From Siphonodentalium dalli (lineage: Eukaryota > Mollusca > Scaphopoda > Gadilida > Siphonodentaliidae), in assembly GCA_032622095.1 (NCBI GenBank), contig CP136061.1:121162754-121226753 (forward strand): a stretch of DNA of 64,000 nt. Reading direction: 5' to 3'. The notes below the pieces were generated by a model, which saw nothing but the letters and a program-made list of their open reading frames with translations, searched no databases and was not told the origin of the DNA. Shown in pieces: positions 11,160 through 22,530 of the stretch. The position numbers and the translations under genes were made by a program. Each line of letters opens with the position of its first letter. Position 1 is the stretch's first letter.

Positions 11160-12699
11160 ATGACATTCTAATCAATTTACCGAGAAGTGCTAGTCATTTA
11201 AACGGGGTATAGATTAGCATATCTCTCTTCGAGTAGACCTGCCCCAATCACGATAACGCTATCTTGGACACAATCGTGTGAGGTTCCCAGCTGAAAGATG
11301 TTTACGACGGTAACAACCTATAATGCAGATCCATAATGGTTGGTTTTAGTGCTGTGTAAATGCTGATAAAGAACTAGCACCTCTCTAGGCCTATCTTTAT
11401 GCAGTAGCAAATAAAAACACTGCTTCTCTGTCACTATCAGAACGACCGTTGCCCAGCGACGTGGCTATATGGAAGGTCTTCAACTTATAATTTCCAATTT
11501 ACATCCCCTCACCGGTTAAACCATACCGAAATTTCCAAGTCGAAATATTCCATTGGTACCCACCCCTCCTCCTTGGTACACTAAGCTTTCCGACTCTTGG
11601 AAATTTGACCAAATGTATTAGAAAATAATTGGTCTAAAAGCAACACATTTAACACGCTAAATACAGCTTATATTTTGTCAGGCATGAAATTTACAATGGT
11701 TATTTTAACCAAAGTTGGGGAGCCCCCAAACTCTCCTGTCGCCAAGTCCCTTCCGTTGTTCGAGGTGATTACATTCCACCCAGCATTGAGCCGAACGGAT
11801 AATTATCAGATGTATATACTGTCGATATATAAAATGCGGCAGTTCGCATTTTGCGCGTACGATTGTTTCCCTGGACAATATAGAGACACTGCTGCTAAAC
11901 CATGGCCTGGCGGAACTGGGTTTAACCGAAGATGATGAAAGGGTCACTTACACCTGCGCGGCCTCGAGTTTAAACTAGCTGCCAAACGTGTATGTATAAA
12001 CCGAGGGGTTTAAACTGTATGGAGGTGACGAATCTGGAATCTATATCTGTATTGTGCTCCTTCGGGTCTTTATTCGTCAATTTTCTGTGTTGGATTAATA
12101 CTATAATTATGTTTAAATCAAGATTCATATAGATTCATCAAGATTAGCGTATTGCTTGATATTGGGCGCTATACTGATTCACATCAATACACTTATTACG
12201 TGTAACGCGTGATCAGAATTGCATTCATGTAATCTTAACATTCTGATTATATATGCGTAAATAATACTGAGATCTGCATGTAGGTATAGGTTAGCTGTGC
12301 TGAGAAGAAGTGAGAAAATATTTCGAAGTGACTTTATTTAATTCGCACAAACAGCAGGGATCGATCAACCGGAACATGCATGGTGAAGGCTCGCGGCGTT
12401 TGTTTTGAAACATGCAGGATCAAGTAACAACATAATCATGCAGGGATGCGGCTATATATATAGAGGCCGGGTCTTCGTTGATCGTTGAAATTTCAAAGTA
12501 ACACACATGAGTCGTGGAAATGTCCCCTGTACTATCCACCACAACTAGAATCTCGTTTTTTTTTTTTTTTTTTTTTACAATAAGCTCCAACCTAACACAA
12601 CGATTGTAATTGTAGTCTAAGATGTCACTGAAAGTATAATATATATAGAATTAGTCCAGTGCATTTATGAGAAAAAAGTGCCAAACCTCAGCAGGAATA
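11160..12699. other. Upstream region of the receptor; no gene seen
   Basis: No TATA box or upstream exon could be assigned. A 47-codon stretch on the plus strand ending near 11974 ('LTEDDERVTYTCAASS') is protein-like but has no supporting splice sites. Poly-T tract at about 12557-12576. Confidence 0.4.
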
Positions 12700-13227
12700 T
12701 GTCTATTAACCAATTATAAACAACATACTAAAATTAAAAAAGGATCAAGAAAGGCGAAATTGATAAATTTTGTGAAATAAATTTGTTAAAATACTCAATT
12801 TATAGCTTTTCAAGGATGTTTATAAAAAAAACTTCATTTCACATGTCCTTCTATTCATATATCCATTTTGTTGAGTAGACAATCCTGATTACAGAACAGA
12901 AAACATTTTTCAGATACGTTGAGTATTTTTCCAGTTATGTGCCTCAATTTCTAAACTTCGATTTCTAAGAATTGGCTAAAATTCAAATGTTATGGTATGA
13001 AGGGATATCTTGCTGTTGTATTAGATTCCTCACTATATTGTGCACAAACAAATGATCACTTCATGCATCTATGATTGAAAAGTGTGTTCCATTGTATGGG
13101 CTAAGCCAATTTTGACTTGTGACACAGAACTGGTGTGATGAAATAACATATTTGAGGTCACACAACTCAATAAATTGACGTCCATATGCCCTGTGTTTCT
13201 CATAACCTCTTAAGTATACTCGGTTAA

Positions 13228-13722
13228 AGGTACGGTTGGCCTTGGCGGTGGGTATCCTGTGAAAATATTTCCACCCGTCAAAAACCGCCACAAACAGAAA
13301 GAACATCAAAATGTAGACAGACTTTGTCCGTATATAAATAAGAAATATCGCATAAACAGTATGTTATTCTCATATGTTTAACCATTGTTATGTAAACAAA
13401 AGCATAAAAAGTTACTTTTCTGGTGTTTGTTTATATTATGATGCTAAACATAAAGAGCGTTCTTTGTTGGTGAATTCCCGATATGGAACTAATAAAGAGC
13501 GTTTGTGCCATTTGTGTGTGATTAGCCAGTAGCTTTGTGCCGTCCTCTGTAACCCAATCAGGCTCTTGCTTAGGTAAAATATAGTAGGTATTTATGATAA
13601 CATGCTGTTTACGCGATGGTCATGGTATATATGAACGAAACTGAATGCGTTTTAATGTTTTTTCTGTTTACGGTGATTGGAACAAATATGAATATTTTCG
13701 ACAACTAACGCCTCACGTGCCT
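13228..13722 (+). mobile_element. TTAA-flanked 495 bp MITE, copy 2
   Basis: Same family and exact length as the copy at 8331. Flanking TTAA at 13224-13227 and 13723-13726; ends AGGTACGGTTGGCCTTGG and CCTCACGTGCCT. It sits inside the left arm of the long palindrome, so it inserted after that structure formed. Confidence 0.95.
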
Positions 13723-14179
13723 TTAAATAGACTGTGCTGGAATTGCTAAACACATATGTGTCAAAATCAACTTATGGCCCTATGAATCCTTATTATTGAC
13801 TCTTTTCCAAAACAAAATGCCATTTTTTTTGGCACAGATAGTTAACAACCTACTATGCCATCGAAACTGTGGTACGTGTAATGAATACAATTAGTGTTTA
13901 GTGTGTAAAATCATTTGAACGTTCCTCCTAAAACACTTAGTGTTGGAAAAATAGGATTGCATTGGTTCCAATGAATAGTCACTGGATTTCACATATTTTT
14001 CAAGAAACTGACTCCAAATTAAAATTGATAATGGGGTAGGTGAAATCACATAAGGCTATGATCTTGTCATCATATTCTAGTCATTGGGGAGAGAGGGTTG
14101 TTTTATTCCAGTTTATGTGGAATATTCTTGCATAATAAAAAGTTACTTTAGTGTAGGTTTATTTTGAACTTTATGAGCA

Positions 14180-14660
14180 TCTAATATATATTTTGGGACT
14201 TCTGTTTGTTTGTTTGTCTGTTAGCTATGGCCGGGAAAACTGCCGGACGGATTGAGCCCAAACTTCCTATCTAAGGGTAAAATTTCAGATGGAGTGTCAT
14301 CGCACCGCTTCTGAGAACGTCAGAGCACTCATTCTCCATTCCCAGCCACCAAAATGACCGGCATTGGCACTGTGGAGTTAATCGCGTTGATAGTTAAAGA
14401 GCGTTCGTATCCGCAGTGTTGTTGATAAAGAGCGTATGCGTGTATTGTGATTCTTATGTCTGGGGCCAGACTGTGAGTGTGTCTGTATCCAGACATGAGC
14501 GTGCTCTTATTTCTGTCTTCGTACTTAGGGGTTCCAAGGAACGGGGGAGATTTTCATCGGGTAACATTTTCCGCCCGAGGTGATCTTCACCTTGAAACGG
14601 GTACCCACAAACGTACCTCTTTTAGGGACGGGTACCATCACGGGACGGGTACCATCATTT
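14180..14660 (+). repeat. Dispersed repeat R (copy 1)
   Basis: Starts CTAATATATATTTTGGGACT, then a TTTGTTTGTTTGTC run, AGCTATGGCCGGGAAAACTG, two TAAAGAGCGT boxes 31 bp apart (14395, 14426), CTTAGGGGTTCCAAGGAACG and CCTTGAAACGGGTAC. The second copy is at 33590-34010. Confidence 0.85.
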
Positions 14661-15700
14661 ATCTTCATTAAAAAGGCAGAATTAACTCAAATTTCGTAAT
14701 TTCACCATCGAGTTGCAACAAAAAGGATAAAAGCTCTAAATATGAACATCAAAACAGGAAGCAGTATACTCATTATGAAAGAATAAGGTTTGTAGGAGCT
14801 GGTGATAGGGAAGTTTTCTGAGATTTCGTCAATATGGTTTCCCCTACCCCATTTTTCATATAATCAAATTTGTCATCAGTTTCCAGAAAAATGAGTGAAT
14901 TTCAATTGACATTCATTGACATATCCAATATAAGGCTATTATTTCAACACTAAAGTGTTTTAGGGGGAAAGGTCAAATGATTTTACACATTAAATGCATG
15001 CACATTGTATTTACTATTTATACACAAAAACCTTTAAAAATGGACAAAAACGCCCCAAAATGGCATTTTATAAAATATCAATTCCAAGGATTCATAGGGC
15101 CATAATTTGATTTTCTACACAATGATTTACGAAATTCCTTCACAGTGTGTTTAACCATGTATACTCAAGTGATTATTAATTGAGTTGTATGACCTAAAAT
15201 ATGCAATTTCATCACACCGGTTTTGGCTAAGTCCATACGATGGTGGAACACACATTTTTGTCCACTCAATCATAGATGCATAAAGAAATCATATTTTGTG
15301 CACATATTTTGTGCACAACCTGGAGAGGAAATGACTAAAACAAAAAGAAATCCCTCCATGTTTCTTTAGTTTTTAAAATACAAGACCATAACAAAATGGA
15401 TTTTAACTAATTTTGAGAAATTGAGGTTCCGAAATTAGATAAACTCCCAATTTTGGAGGTACATAACTCGAAAAATACTCAACGTATCTGGGAAAGGTTT
15501 TCTGTTCTGTGATCAGGGTTGTGTACTCTACAAATTGAATATACAAATGGAAGGCCTTGTGACATTAAATGTGTTATAAACATTCTTGAAAAGCCATAAA
15601 TTGAGTATTTTACCAAATTTTGACAAATTTATTTCACAAAATTCATCAAGTTCGCCTTTCTTGATTCTTTTTTATTTTTAGAATGTTGCTTGTGATGGGC

Positions 15701-16379
15701 TAAAGTACTTATTCCCACTGAGCAACTTTGTGTTGCAATTAGTTTGAGGTGAAACCATAAATGCAATGGACAATATGTTCAGTTTTGTTCTAAAATATTT
15801 TGCGTTAAAATACAGTAAAAATAATCATAACAATTTCAACTTATTTTACAAATGTGTTGTTTCAGCCAAAATCCATTCATGAAATTTCCAACTGTTGAAA
15901 TTATCGAACTTGTTTTTTATGCATGTCATTTTGTCAAGGATTTGGGGGAGACACGCGGGTAAATTGTGCAATGGCGTGTGATACTTTCAAATGTTCACCA
16001 AGTGCACCTATCTTGAAATGGGAAGGGCGTCATGTTGGAACACATTGAAATTGATTGCGACGGAGTGCATAAATTGTTTATGCGCTTGGCGTGTATATTT
16101 GTTACCTGGGTTTGATTGTTGTGAAGGGTCTATAATTTCCATTTTATCGGTTTGCTAAACAATCAAAAATCCAGGAGAGTGACGTGTTTGTTTGAACAGA
16201 CACCTCTTGATGTCAGAAACAAACGCCTTCTTTCCCAGTCGTAAGTGAGTCTTCAGTTGTCCTGAAAATCACGCCCCGACGGCAAGGAATGGATGACGTG
16301 ACAAGTGGGTATTTCTTTCATTTGCACCCCTTCTGTCATAGTCAGCAGCCAGGTTTATATTATTTGATTTAAACATATT
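15701..16379. other. Intergenic DNA, no gene seen
   Basis: No repeat boundary or protein-like frame. A strong donor-like site (GTAAGTGAG) occurs near 16244 on the plus strand but no exon could be built around it. Confidence 0.35.
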
Positions 16380-17389
16380 TTATTAGTATAATGCATAAAT
16401 AATACATAACATATAAGGGATTGGAGGACAAGTTCTTTGAAACTTAGATGGACCTCCGCTCCCTACAGATCATGCATGAAACATAAATATAACAATATAT
16501 TTTGGATTTGTATCAGGTTTTGGTAGGGCGGGTAGAATTGTGAATGCGTGAGTATAAGATAGTACGTGGGGTGTTAATTATTATAAATCAATGGTGTGGT
16601 GGGGATAATAAGTTTAATTATACATACATATGAATAATAAGCCAACTGGCAGCATATATATGTATAAGGTGGGGAGAGCGTTAGTTGGTGTGTTTGGGGA
16701 ATTGTAAATAGAAAGGTGTCGTTTGAGTAAGTGACAGAACAGGATATTCGGGCACCAAGTACATTTATGGTAGATAGTTCAGAGTTTGTGGGTTTACAAG
16801 AGCTTATTCGTTGCACGACGCAAATCGTCCGGAAGATTTTATGAATTTTAAAGCTGTATCTGTTAGAATGCAATTCTCGTTGGCGGTTAAAGTTAGATCT
16901 CCGTTTAGAAGCGCTTTGTGGGACGTGACTCGAAATGATATCATAACATGTGACAGTTCTATGCGTTGTTGTAAATAAAGGGCGCAATACATGAAGTAGT
17001 CTTCTGCATCTTCCACAGGGCTTCCACAACTACACATGGGGTTATCACCAATGTGATTTTCAACTTTGTCATGATTTAGATTGCTACAATTGTTTCTAAT
17101 TCGACAGTGTATGATATTTGTCTGTCGGTCACCGAGATATACATGAGATGAAATTTTTCTCTTGGGTAGAATTGTTGATTTGAAAGCCTCGTAAGATTTT
17201 ATTTTGATGTAATTTGCCAAGCAGTTCCAAACTTCGATTGTTTTTGGAAAGAAAGATTTCTTGAAGGTTTCTAGGTGACAAAAGTAGTTCTCAAAATCGT
17301 CCGCATTGCGCAAAAAGTAACGACTCGTATCACCGACGCGTGGAAGAAGAAGGTTTATATTATAAACTAAGGAAGTTATTTCACAGACG
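16380..17389 (-). pseudogene. 3' end of a LINE ORF2 (C-terminal domain plus 3'UTR)
   Basis: On the minus strand the frame ending at 16804 reads 'SRYFLRNADDFENYF', 'KKSFFPKTIEVWNCL', 'SYEAFKSTIL', then 'MCSCGSPVEDAEDYFMYC', the same C-x-C-G tail seen in the other LINE remnants. The usual histidine of the tail is replaced (DYFMYC), so the zinc site is likely incomplete. Everything upstream of the C-terminal domain is missing. The first 30 or so codons of the open frame come from the hairpin element at 17392, which marks the 5' boundary. Bases 16380-16803 are probably the 3'UTR. Confidence 0.8.
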
Positions 17390-17391
17390 TA

Positions 17392-17604
17392 CAGTAATGC
17401 CCTAATTAATCGACTGCTTAACCACAGCAGAATTATGGGTAACTGTTCAGTATTTAGTCGGAAATATGGCTTGTTGCCATTCATCGGAAAGCTCTCCGCG
17501 AGAGCTTTCCGATGAATGGCAGCAAGCCATATTTCCGACTAAATCCTGAAAAGTTACCCATAATTATGCTGTGGTTAAGCAGTCGATTAATTAGGGCATT
17601 ACTG
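17392..17604. mobile_element. 213 bp near-perfect hairpin MITE in a TA site, copy 1
   Basis: The whole element is one palindrome centred at 17498 (GCTCTC-CGC-GAGAGC). Ends are CAGTAATGCCCTAATTAATC and its complement, flanked by TA at 17390-17391 and 17605-17606. TA target and CAGT start fit the Tc1/mariner superfamily. Only a handful of arm mismatches. It abuts the 5' end of the LINE remnant at 16380. Confidence 0.93.
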
Positions 17605-17606
17605 TA

Positions 17607-17901
17607 TAGCAACCACGGTATCTGAGGTCCTCGCTGGTCGTAATAACGTCACGCATGGTCGCCAGTATTATCAAATCGCATTAAAATATAATAGTCCGTG
17701 AGCCAATTCTCAAAAGACTTAGTTTTCGATTTCATTGTACCCCCAGTTACATTTTTCATTTATATATATTAACATATCGTGCGTCTCCTGTCGGTCACAG
17801 TGACACTAATATCCAGTTATAAAAAGTGTCTAAGGTTGAGAAAAGTAGGAGACTACTCCGAGTCTCGATGTATAATTGTTCTCCATCCATGGTCAGATAA
17901 T
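17607..17901. other. Spacer, no feature seen
   Basis: Nothing recognised. Confidence 0.3.
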
Positions 17902-17903
17902 TA

Positions 17904-18032
17904 CGGTGGCTGGTTTAGAGATGGGAATAACTAATTCGTGGCCACGAAATAACTAATTCGTGGCCACGAAATAACTAATTAAACGAAATAAAAAAAAAAA
18001 AAAAAAAATTCCATGTCCTAAACCAGCCACCG
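17904..18032. mobile_element. 129 bp TA-flanked mini-element
   Basis: Inverted ends CGGTGGCTGGTTTAG / CTAAACCAGCCACCG, flanked by TA (17902-17903, 18033-18034). The interior has a tandem 'ACTAATTCGTGGCCACGAAATA' type unit (itself palindromic around TGGCCA) and an A-run. Confidence 0.85.
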
Positions 18033-18034
18033 TA

Positions 18035-18823
18035 GAGGCATGTGATTGTATTGTTGCGTCGTTGGTACATATATAATGACCAAGAAATGTGTACGGTCAC
18101 GATAAAATAAGAACTGGTGGGATATAACTTTTTATTTTCACATCATTCCGGAAACGATCCAAAAATGTTCATGACGATTCAAACTAATTTGGCCTATCAA
18201 CTCATTATAATTTTAACAATTTTGCTTCAATCAATATATTATCGTTTTAAAAACTTTCCACGTTATCGTCGGATCCAACGAATGTCAAACAATCAAGACC
18301 TGGTAGTACTGCAACAATGTGTCAAAATGATACTCTTCCCCTAAAAATCTTTTTTTTTACTTTCCCGGAAATGTCAAAATCTAACTGCAATAGGACCTAT
18401 TTTATGTTAAACTGAAAATATGTGATGATACAACGTTGAGCGTTCGATAAGCAATATACATCATCTCGAAGTAGCGTAATAGTAGCGAAATTCATAAAAT
18501 TATCTAATTCGACCTGTTTTCAGGGAAAAACTTGACAAAAAGTTACCAAAGGCTATTCTTATTGATTCTTCCCTTAGTATCAGAAATTAAACACGACTGT
18601 ACTTTAAACACTCAAATTTTCCATCAGAGAAATGTTTGATAACAGTACACAGGGTGACTACTTTCCGTAAAAATCAAGTGTTCATCTATTTCCTTAATAT
18701 TATGAGGGAACTGCATGGTTGCTTAATCGTTCCATGTTAATTTTCTCCTCACGTTCAGAAATCTATATATAGGAAGGCCGGTCTACATACTACATACATC
18801 ACATAGGGTAGTTTGGCAGGGTT
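18035..18823. other. Intergenic DNA, no gene seen
   Basis: AT-rich, no convincing ORF, repeat or terminal inverted repeat. Confidence 0.35.
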
Positions 18824-18990
18824 GTTACGCCGAGTTATGTAGTAACTGACGAGTTTTGTGGTAGCTCACGAGTTATGTAGTAACAATCGACGAGTTTTGT
18901 GGTAGCTCACGAGTTTTGTAGTAAAATCGACGAGTTATGTAGTAATTTGGGTTACGAGTTTTGTAGTAATACTCGTCAAGTTTTGTAGCA
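18824..18990 (+). repeat. Left terminal array of the foldback element
   Basis: Seven or so units alternating CGAGTTATGTAGTAA and CGAGTTTTGT(G/A)GTA, linked by GCTCA, ACAATCGA or AAATCGA. Reverse-complement partner at 22060-22230. Confidence 0.9.
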
Positions 18991-19014
18991 ACAATTTTTA
19001 ATCAGTTTCAAATG

Positions 19015-20383
19015 CAGGGGGGGGGGGGTCTGGAAAATAATTGCACATATAGGGCCAAAAAAGTTTTTTTCCGACCTCGAGGGACCCACCACCCCATTTT
19101 TGCAAAAACAATATTTTTTTCCTCCAAAATTTTGGGGACCCACCCCCCGTTTCTTATGTTTTTATCAAAATTTCAGAGGTTTTTTTTTAACCGTTCTTCA
19201 ATAATTGTGTTAACTGCCTTACTAATTGGTAAACACAGATCAGAAAAACGAAAAGTATACTGTATTTCCATGTGTTTCCTGGTGTTTTCAGTATCTAACA
19301 ACAATATTAATTAAGCATTGTGTAGGTACACTATATGTCACAAATTGCCCTAGACCCCATTATAGCCTTACTATATCGAGTGTGTTGTGTCTGACAGAGA
19401 ACACTGGCCAGTGTAAATAGTGGTAAACAGGTCAGGGGTTCCACAATTATATGTGCATGATCAAAGAACTCTTTATAGTCTTATCCAACGGGATGGGGTG
19501 GGGAGGGGAATTGTTTTTTGGTTATGTATACACATAGATATATGGTTATTATACTGAACGATATTAGTCGGCGGGTATATAGTTGACGTCTCGAGCCGTC
19601 TGTCCGTACAAACATTTTGAATTTTAACTCAGGTGTCAGTTCATGTACCTTTATAGTATTTTAGTTTCGTCTTATTGAGCAGTAAAGCTCCCAGATGAAG
19701 TTCGGAAATTCATTGAGAATAGCGTCACCTTCATTTGGGATTGTCTGAGCAGTAAACAGTAATGTCATTCATCATAACCAATTCAGTTTTATTTGGATAA
19801 TTGTTGCAAATTAACATTACTTGCAATCATTCAAGATGAGAAATAACCAGAAGGAATGAATTTGATTACATGCTAGAACAAGACAGTATTTCAGACATTA
19901 GAAATTTATGAGATACCCTTTTCAATTTCATGTTATGCAACAATCAGGTTAATGATATCTACTAGTAGTCATCATTGAGTATTCACCATGTAGTATCCAA
20001 TTTGTGATAGAGTTTTTTTGTTTTATTACTTTTATTCAGATAATACAACTGGGTAATATATTAATTTTGTTACTAAATATTTCTTCCTTTGATCATATAG
20101 GTTTCCTGAACGTTGTTAATACGGTGGTCCACTGTGAAGTGGTCCGGGATACTGTGAAATCCAGAATGTTGCTAAATCTGAGGCTAAAGAGTCACTTTAG
20201 CTGCCTATATAGCCCTATACGAACAAGCATGGTACTAACATGCTTACAAACAACATCATATGGTCAGTACTTGTAAATTGTTTGAAAAAACCCCATTTTG
20301 GAAAAAATTTACAAGCACCATTTTTTCCGCCTCTGGAACGGCCCTATATACGGAATTTGTTTGCAGACCCCCCCCCCCCCCTG
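19015..20383. mobile_element. 1369 bp hAT-like non-autonomous element
   Basis: Exact 8 bp duplication TTCAAATG at 19007-19014 and 20384-20391. The ends are inverted: CAGGGGGGGGGGTCTG on the left, complement of GCAGACCCCCCCCCCCCTG on the right, followed by a shared 'ATATAGGGCC' block. CAGGG termini with 8 bp duplications are the hAT signature. No transposase frame; the interior has only chance ORFs. It is nested in the foldback element and is therefore younger. Confidence 0.9.
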
Positions 20384-20514
20384 TTCAAATGCAATGTTTT
20401 TTTGTGTAAGTGTTTGTGTGGTGGACGTTAATGACGTTGTAGCTCAACTTGATGTTGGTCCCTCGTCACTGCTGCGTCGTTTCTCATCAGATCTGAGCCA
20501 AACGGTGTCAGACC

Positions 20515-20785
20515 GGTTTTCCGAAGACCTATTACTACGAAGGCCCACAACTCCGAAGACCCGATTCTCCGACGGCCCACAACTCCGAAGACCCGATTCT
20601 CCGACGGCCCATAACTCCGAAGATCCGATTCTCCGACGGCCTATAACTCCGAAGATCCGATTCTCCGAAAGCCCATAACTCCGAAGGGCCGATTCTCCGA
20701 AGACCTATAACCCCGAAGACCTATAACTCCGAAGGCCCGATTCTCAGACGGCCCATAACTCCGAAGGTCCGATTCTCCGAAGATT
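20515..20785 (-). repeat. 16 bp tandem array, left copy
   Basis: On the minus strand, tandem units of two types: CTTCGGAGAATCGGNN and CTTCGGAGTTATGGGN. Inverted partner at 21490-21745. Read on the plus strand it yields the false ORF at 20298-20678. Confidence 0.9.
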
Positions 20786-21489
20786 TTGTTTTATCGGGGT
20801 ATTATCGTTTACTAAATAGTGTACAGTCCAGTGGTGAAGCCAATGGGTCCCAAAATTCCCACTGCCCCCATTAAACCTCTACTTGCTATTTCAGACAATA
20901 TGGGCCCCTACCAAAACATGTCCAATGTCATGTAAACGCCCGGAAATCGTTCATGGGGCATCAACATATTCAAACTTTTCCTACTGCCCCCACCTAAATG
21001 GGAATCCTGGCCCGCCACTGACTATACACCAGATACTATAACGTTACGTTGGCCCATGAGATGCCAGAGTAAAATGTACAGGGGTGAACGGGGAAGAACT
21101 TGTCGCCCCTGTGCATGTTAGGCTACTCTGACATTCTTGCAGCGTTTCGTTATAATATACCCGGTGCACACCAGTGGCGGAGCCAGGGTTCCCATTTAGG
21201 GGTGCACATTAATTAGCATATGTGGGGGATATGTGGGGGATATATCATGCATATGATATGCCGAAAGCATATCACGAAGGCCTGATTTGGGGAGCGCATA
21301 CATGGGAGGGGTCGCCCCCAATCGTTGGTCCGGGGTCTCCCCTGGGCAGGAACACTGTGAATATTTGAATGCCTAGGAGGGATTTCCTGACGTTTACATG
21401 ACATTTGAAATGCTTTTTGGGGGCGGTCTTCCCTAGGGCCCCATTGACCCCGCCACTGGACTGTACACTATTTAATAAGCGATAAAACA
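20786..21489. repeat. Central imperfect palindrome between the 16 bp arrays
   Basis: Inverted landmarks: TACTAAATAGTGTACAGTCC (20810) against its near complement at 21460; AATGGGAATCCTGGC near 21000 against its near complement at 21185; TGTACAGGGGTGAAC (21077) against GTCGCCCCTGTGCATG (21101). The centre is near 21095. Confidence 0.8.
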
Positions 21490-21745
21490 TGATCTTCGGA
21501 GAATCGGACTTCGGAGAATCGGACCTTCGGAGAATCGGCCCTTCGGAGTTATAGACCTTCGGAGTTATGGGCGTTCGGAGTTATAGGCCTTCGGAGTTAT
21601 GGGCTTTCGGAGTTATGGGTCTTCGGTGTCATGGGATTTCGGAGAATCGGGACTTCGGAGTTATGGGATTTCGAAGAATCGGGGCGTCGGAGAATCTGAC
21701 CTTCAGAGAATCGGACCTTCGGAGTTATGGGTCTTCGGAAAAACG
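21490..21745 (+). repeat. 16 bp tandem array, right copy
   Basis: About 15 units of CTTCGGAGAATCGGNN and CTTCGGAGTTATGGGN in irregular alternation. Inverted relative to 20515-20785. Confidence 0.9.
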
Positions 21746-21814
21746 CTACGTAACCGAGCCAAACTTCGTACCTAGAAGTACTATGGCCATGTTATTAACT
21801 TGAAGCTGTTATTA

Positions 21815-21960
21815 TGACACGATAAGATAGTTCGAGTTTAGCGATTTAGAGATTTTATGATGAAAGGGAATAACTAAAACATTATTAAATAAATGTTCGT
21901 TTATTCCCCTCTTATCATAAAATCTCTAAATCTGTAAAATATAACTATGTTATCGTCTTA
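21815..21960. repeat. Hairpin within the foldback element
   Basis: Arms: GATTTAGAGATTTTATGATG and complement of CATAAAATCTCTAAATC, then GGGAATAA / TTATTCCC, with about a 27 base loop. The outer parts (GATAAGATAG / TATGTTATC) pair less well. Confidence 0.8.
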
Positions 21961-22059
21961 TAATAACACGATACCGAGTTATTTTTAACATATTCTGTCA
22001 TTCACAATGTAATTAATATCGTCTTTAAATGAGTCTTTGTCGTGAAACAAATTATAATT

Positions 22060-22230
22060 TTTACTACAAAACTCGTCGATATTTTACTACAAAACTCGTA
22101 ACTTGAAATTACTACATAACTCGTCGATTTTACTACAAAACTCGTGAGCTACCACAAAACTCGTCGATTGTTACTACATAACTCGTGAGCTACCACAAAA
22201 CTCGTCAGTTACTACATAACTCGGCGTAAC
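22060..22230 (-). repeat. Right terminal array of the foldback element
   Basis: Reverse complement of 18824-18990, nearly identical at the outer end and diverging towards the interior. Confidence 0.9.
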
Positions 22231-22237
22231 AAGGGTT

Positions 22238-22526
22238 CGCGCTGGCAATTGCCAAATTTACCAAGGGCAAAAATAATTCACATTTGGCAAAAAATATTTT
22301 CATTTGGCCAAATTTTTGGCAAGTAGCTTTTTAATTTCTCAATAAAGTTGAAAAATATCGGTCAATCCATTTTAGGAAACTATTACAATAAAATTATATT
22401 AGTGGTGTTTTATATGGTTTCGGAAAATCAAGTTTGCAGAAAATGATACTATCAGAGATAACTTTTGGCAAATTCTCATAGAATTTTGCAAAAAATATTA
22501 TCATTTGGCAAATTATTTGGCAAAAG
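22238..22526. repeat. 'TTTGGCAAA' short-repeat patch
   Basis: CATTTGGCAAAAAATATT occurs at about 22280 and a close variant at about 22490, with several shorter ATTTGGC copies. Related to 3925-4047. No gene. Confidence 0.5.
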
Positions 22527-22530
22527 TTAA

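Larger units (their letters stand above)
12700..15700. mobile_element. Long imperfect palindrome, arms about 1 kb, with nested insertions
   Basis: The left arm is 12700-14150 (interrupted by the MITE at 13228-13722) and the right arm about 14690-15700. Matching landmarks in opposite orientation include TCAAGAAAGGCGAA / TTCGCCTTTCTTGA, CAGATACGTTGAGTATTTTT / its complement near 15480, CATAGATGCATAAAG-type text, and CCTATGAATCCTT / its complement near 15090. Divergence is visible (roughly one base in five in places) with indels. The centre (14180-14660) holds another dispersed repeat. No ORF of note. It looks like an old foldback transposon or inverted segmental duplication. Confidence 0.8.
18824..22230. 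mobile_element. Composite foldback element with array-type terminal inverted repeats
   Basis: The outer ends (18824-18990 and about 22060-22230) are inverted copies of each other, almost identical for the outermost 130 bp. Each is built of tandem 20-27 bp units around CGAGTT(A/T)TGTAGTAA and CGAGTTTTGTGGTAGCTCA. Inside lie a nested hAT-like element (19015-20383), an inverted pair of 16 bp arrays (about 20515-20785 and 21490-21745), a long imperfect palindrome centred near 21095, and a smaller hairpin (21815-21960). The hexamer AGGGTT flanks the element (18818-18823 and 22232-22237), a possible target duplication with one extra base on the right. No transposase is visible. Known parallels are Drosophila FB and sea-urchin TU elements, whose long ends are also tandem arrays. 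Confidence 0.85.

Noticed and set aside
11880-11974. Short plus-strand peptide ending 'DDERVTYTCAASS', reminiscent of an immunoglobulin fold
   Set aside because: Only 47 codons, no splice sites and no neighbouring exons; too weak to report as a gene.
20298-20678. Repetitive 126-codon frame rich in Pro, Arg and Ser
   Set aside because: Simple translation of the 16 bp tandem array.
22060-22230. CRISPR-like look: short repeats with short spacers
   Set aside because: Spacers are themselves repeated, the array is inverted at 18824, and the DNA is clearly animal; it is a transposon terminal array.
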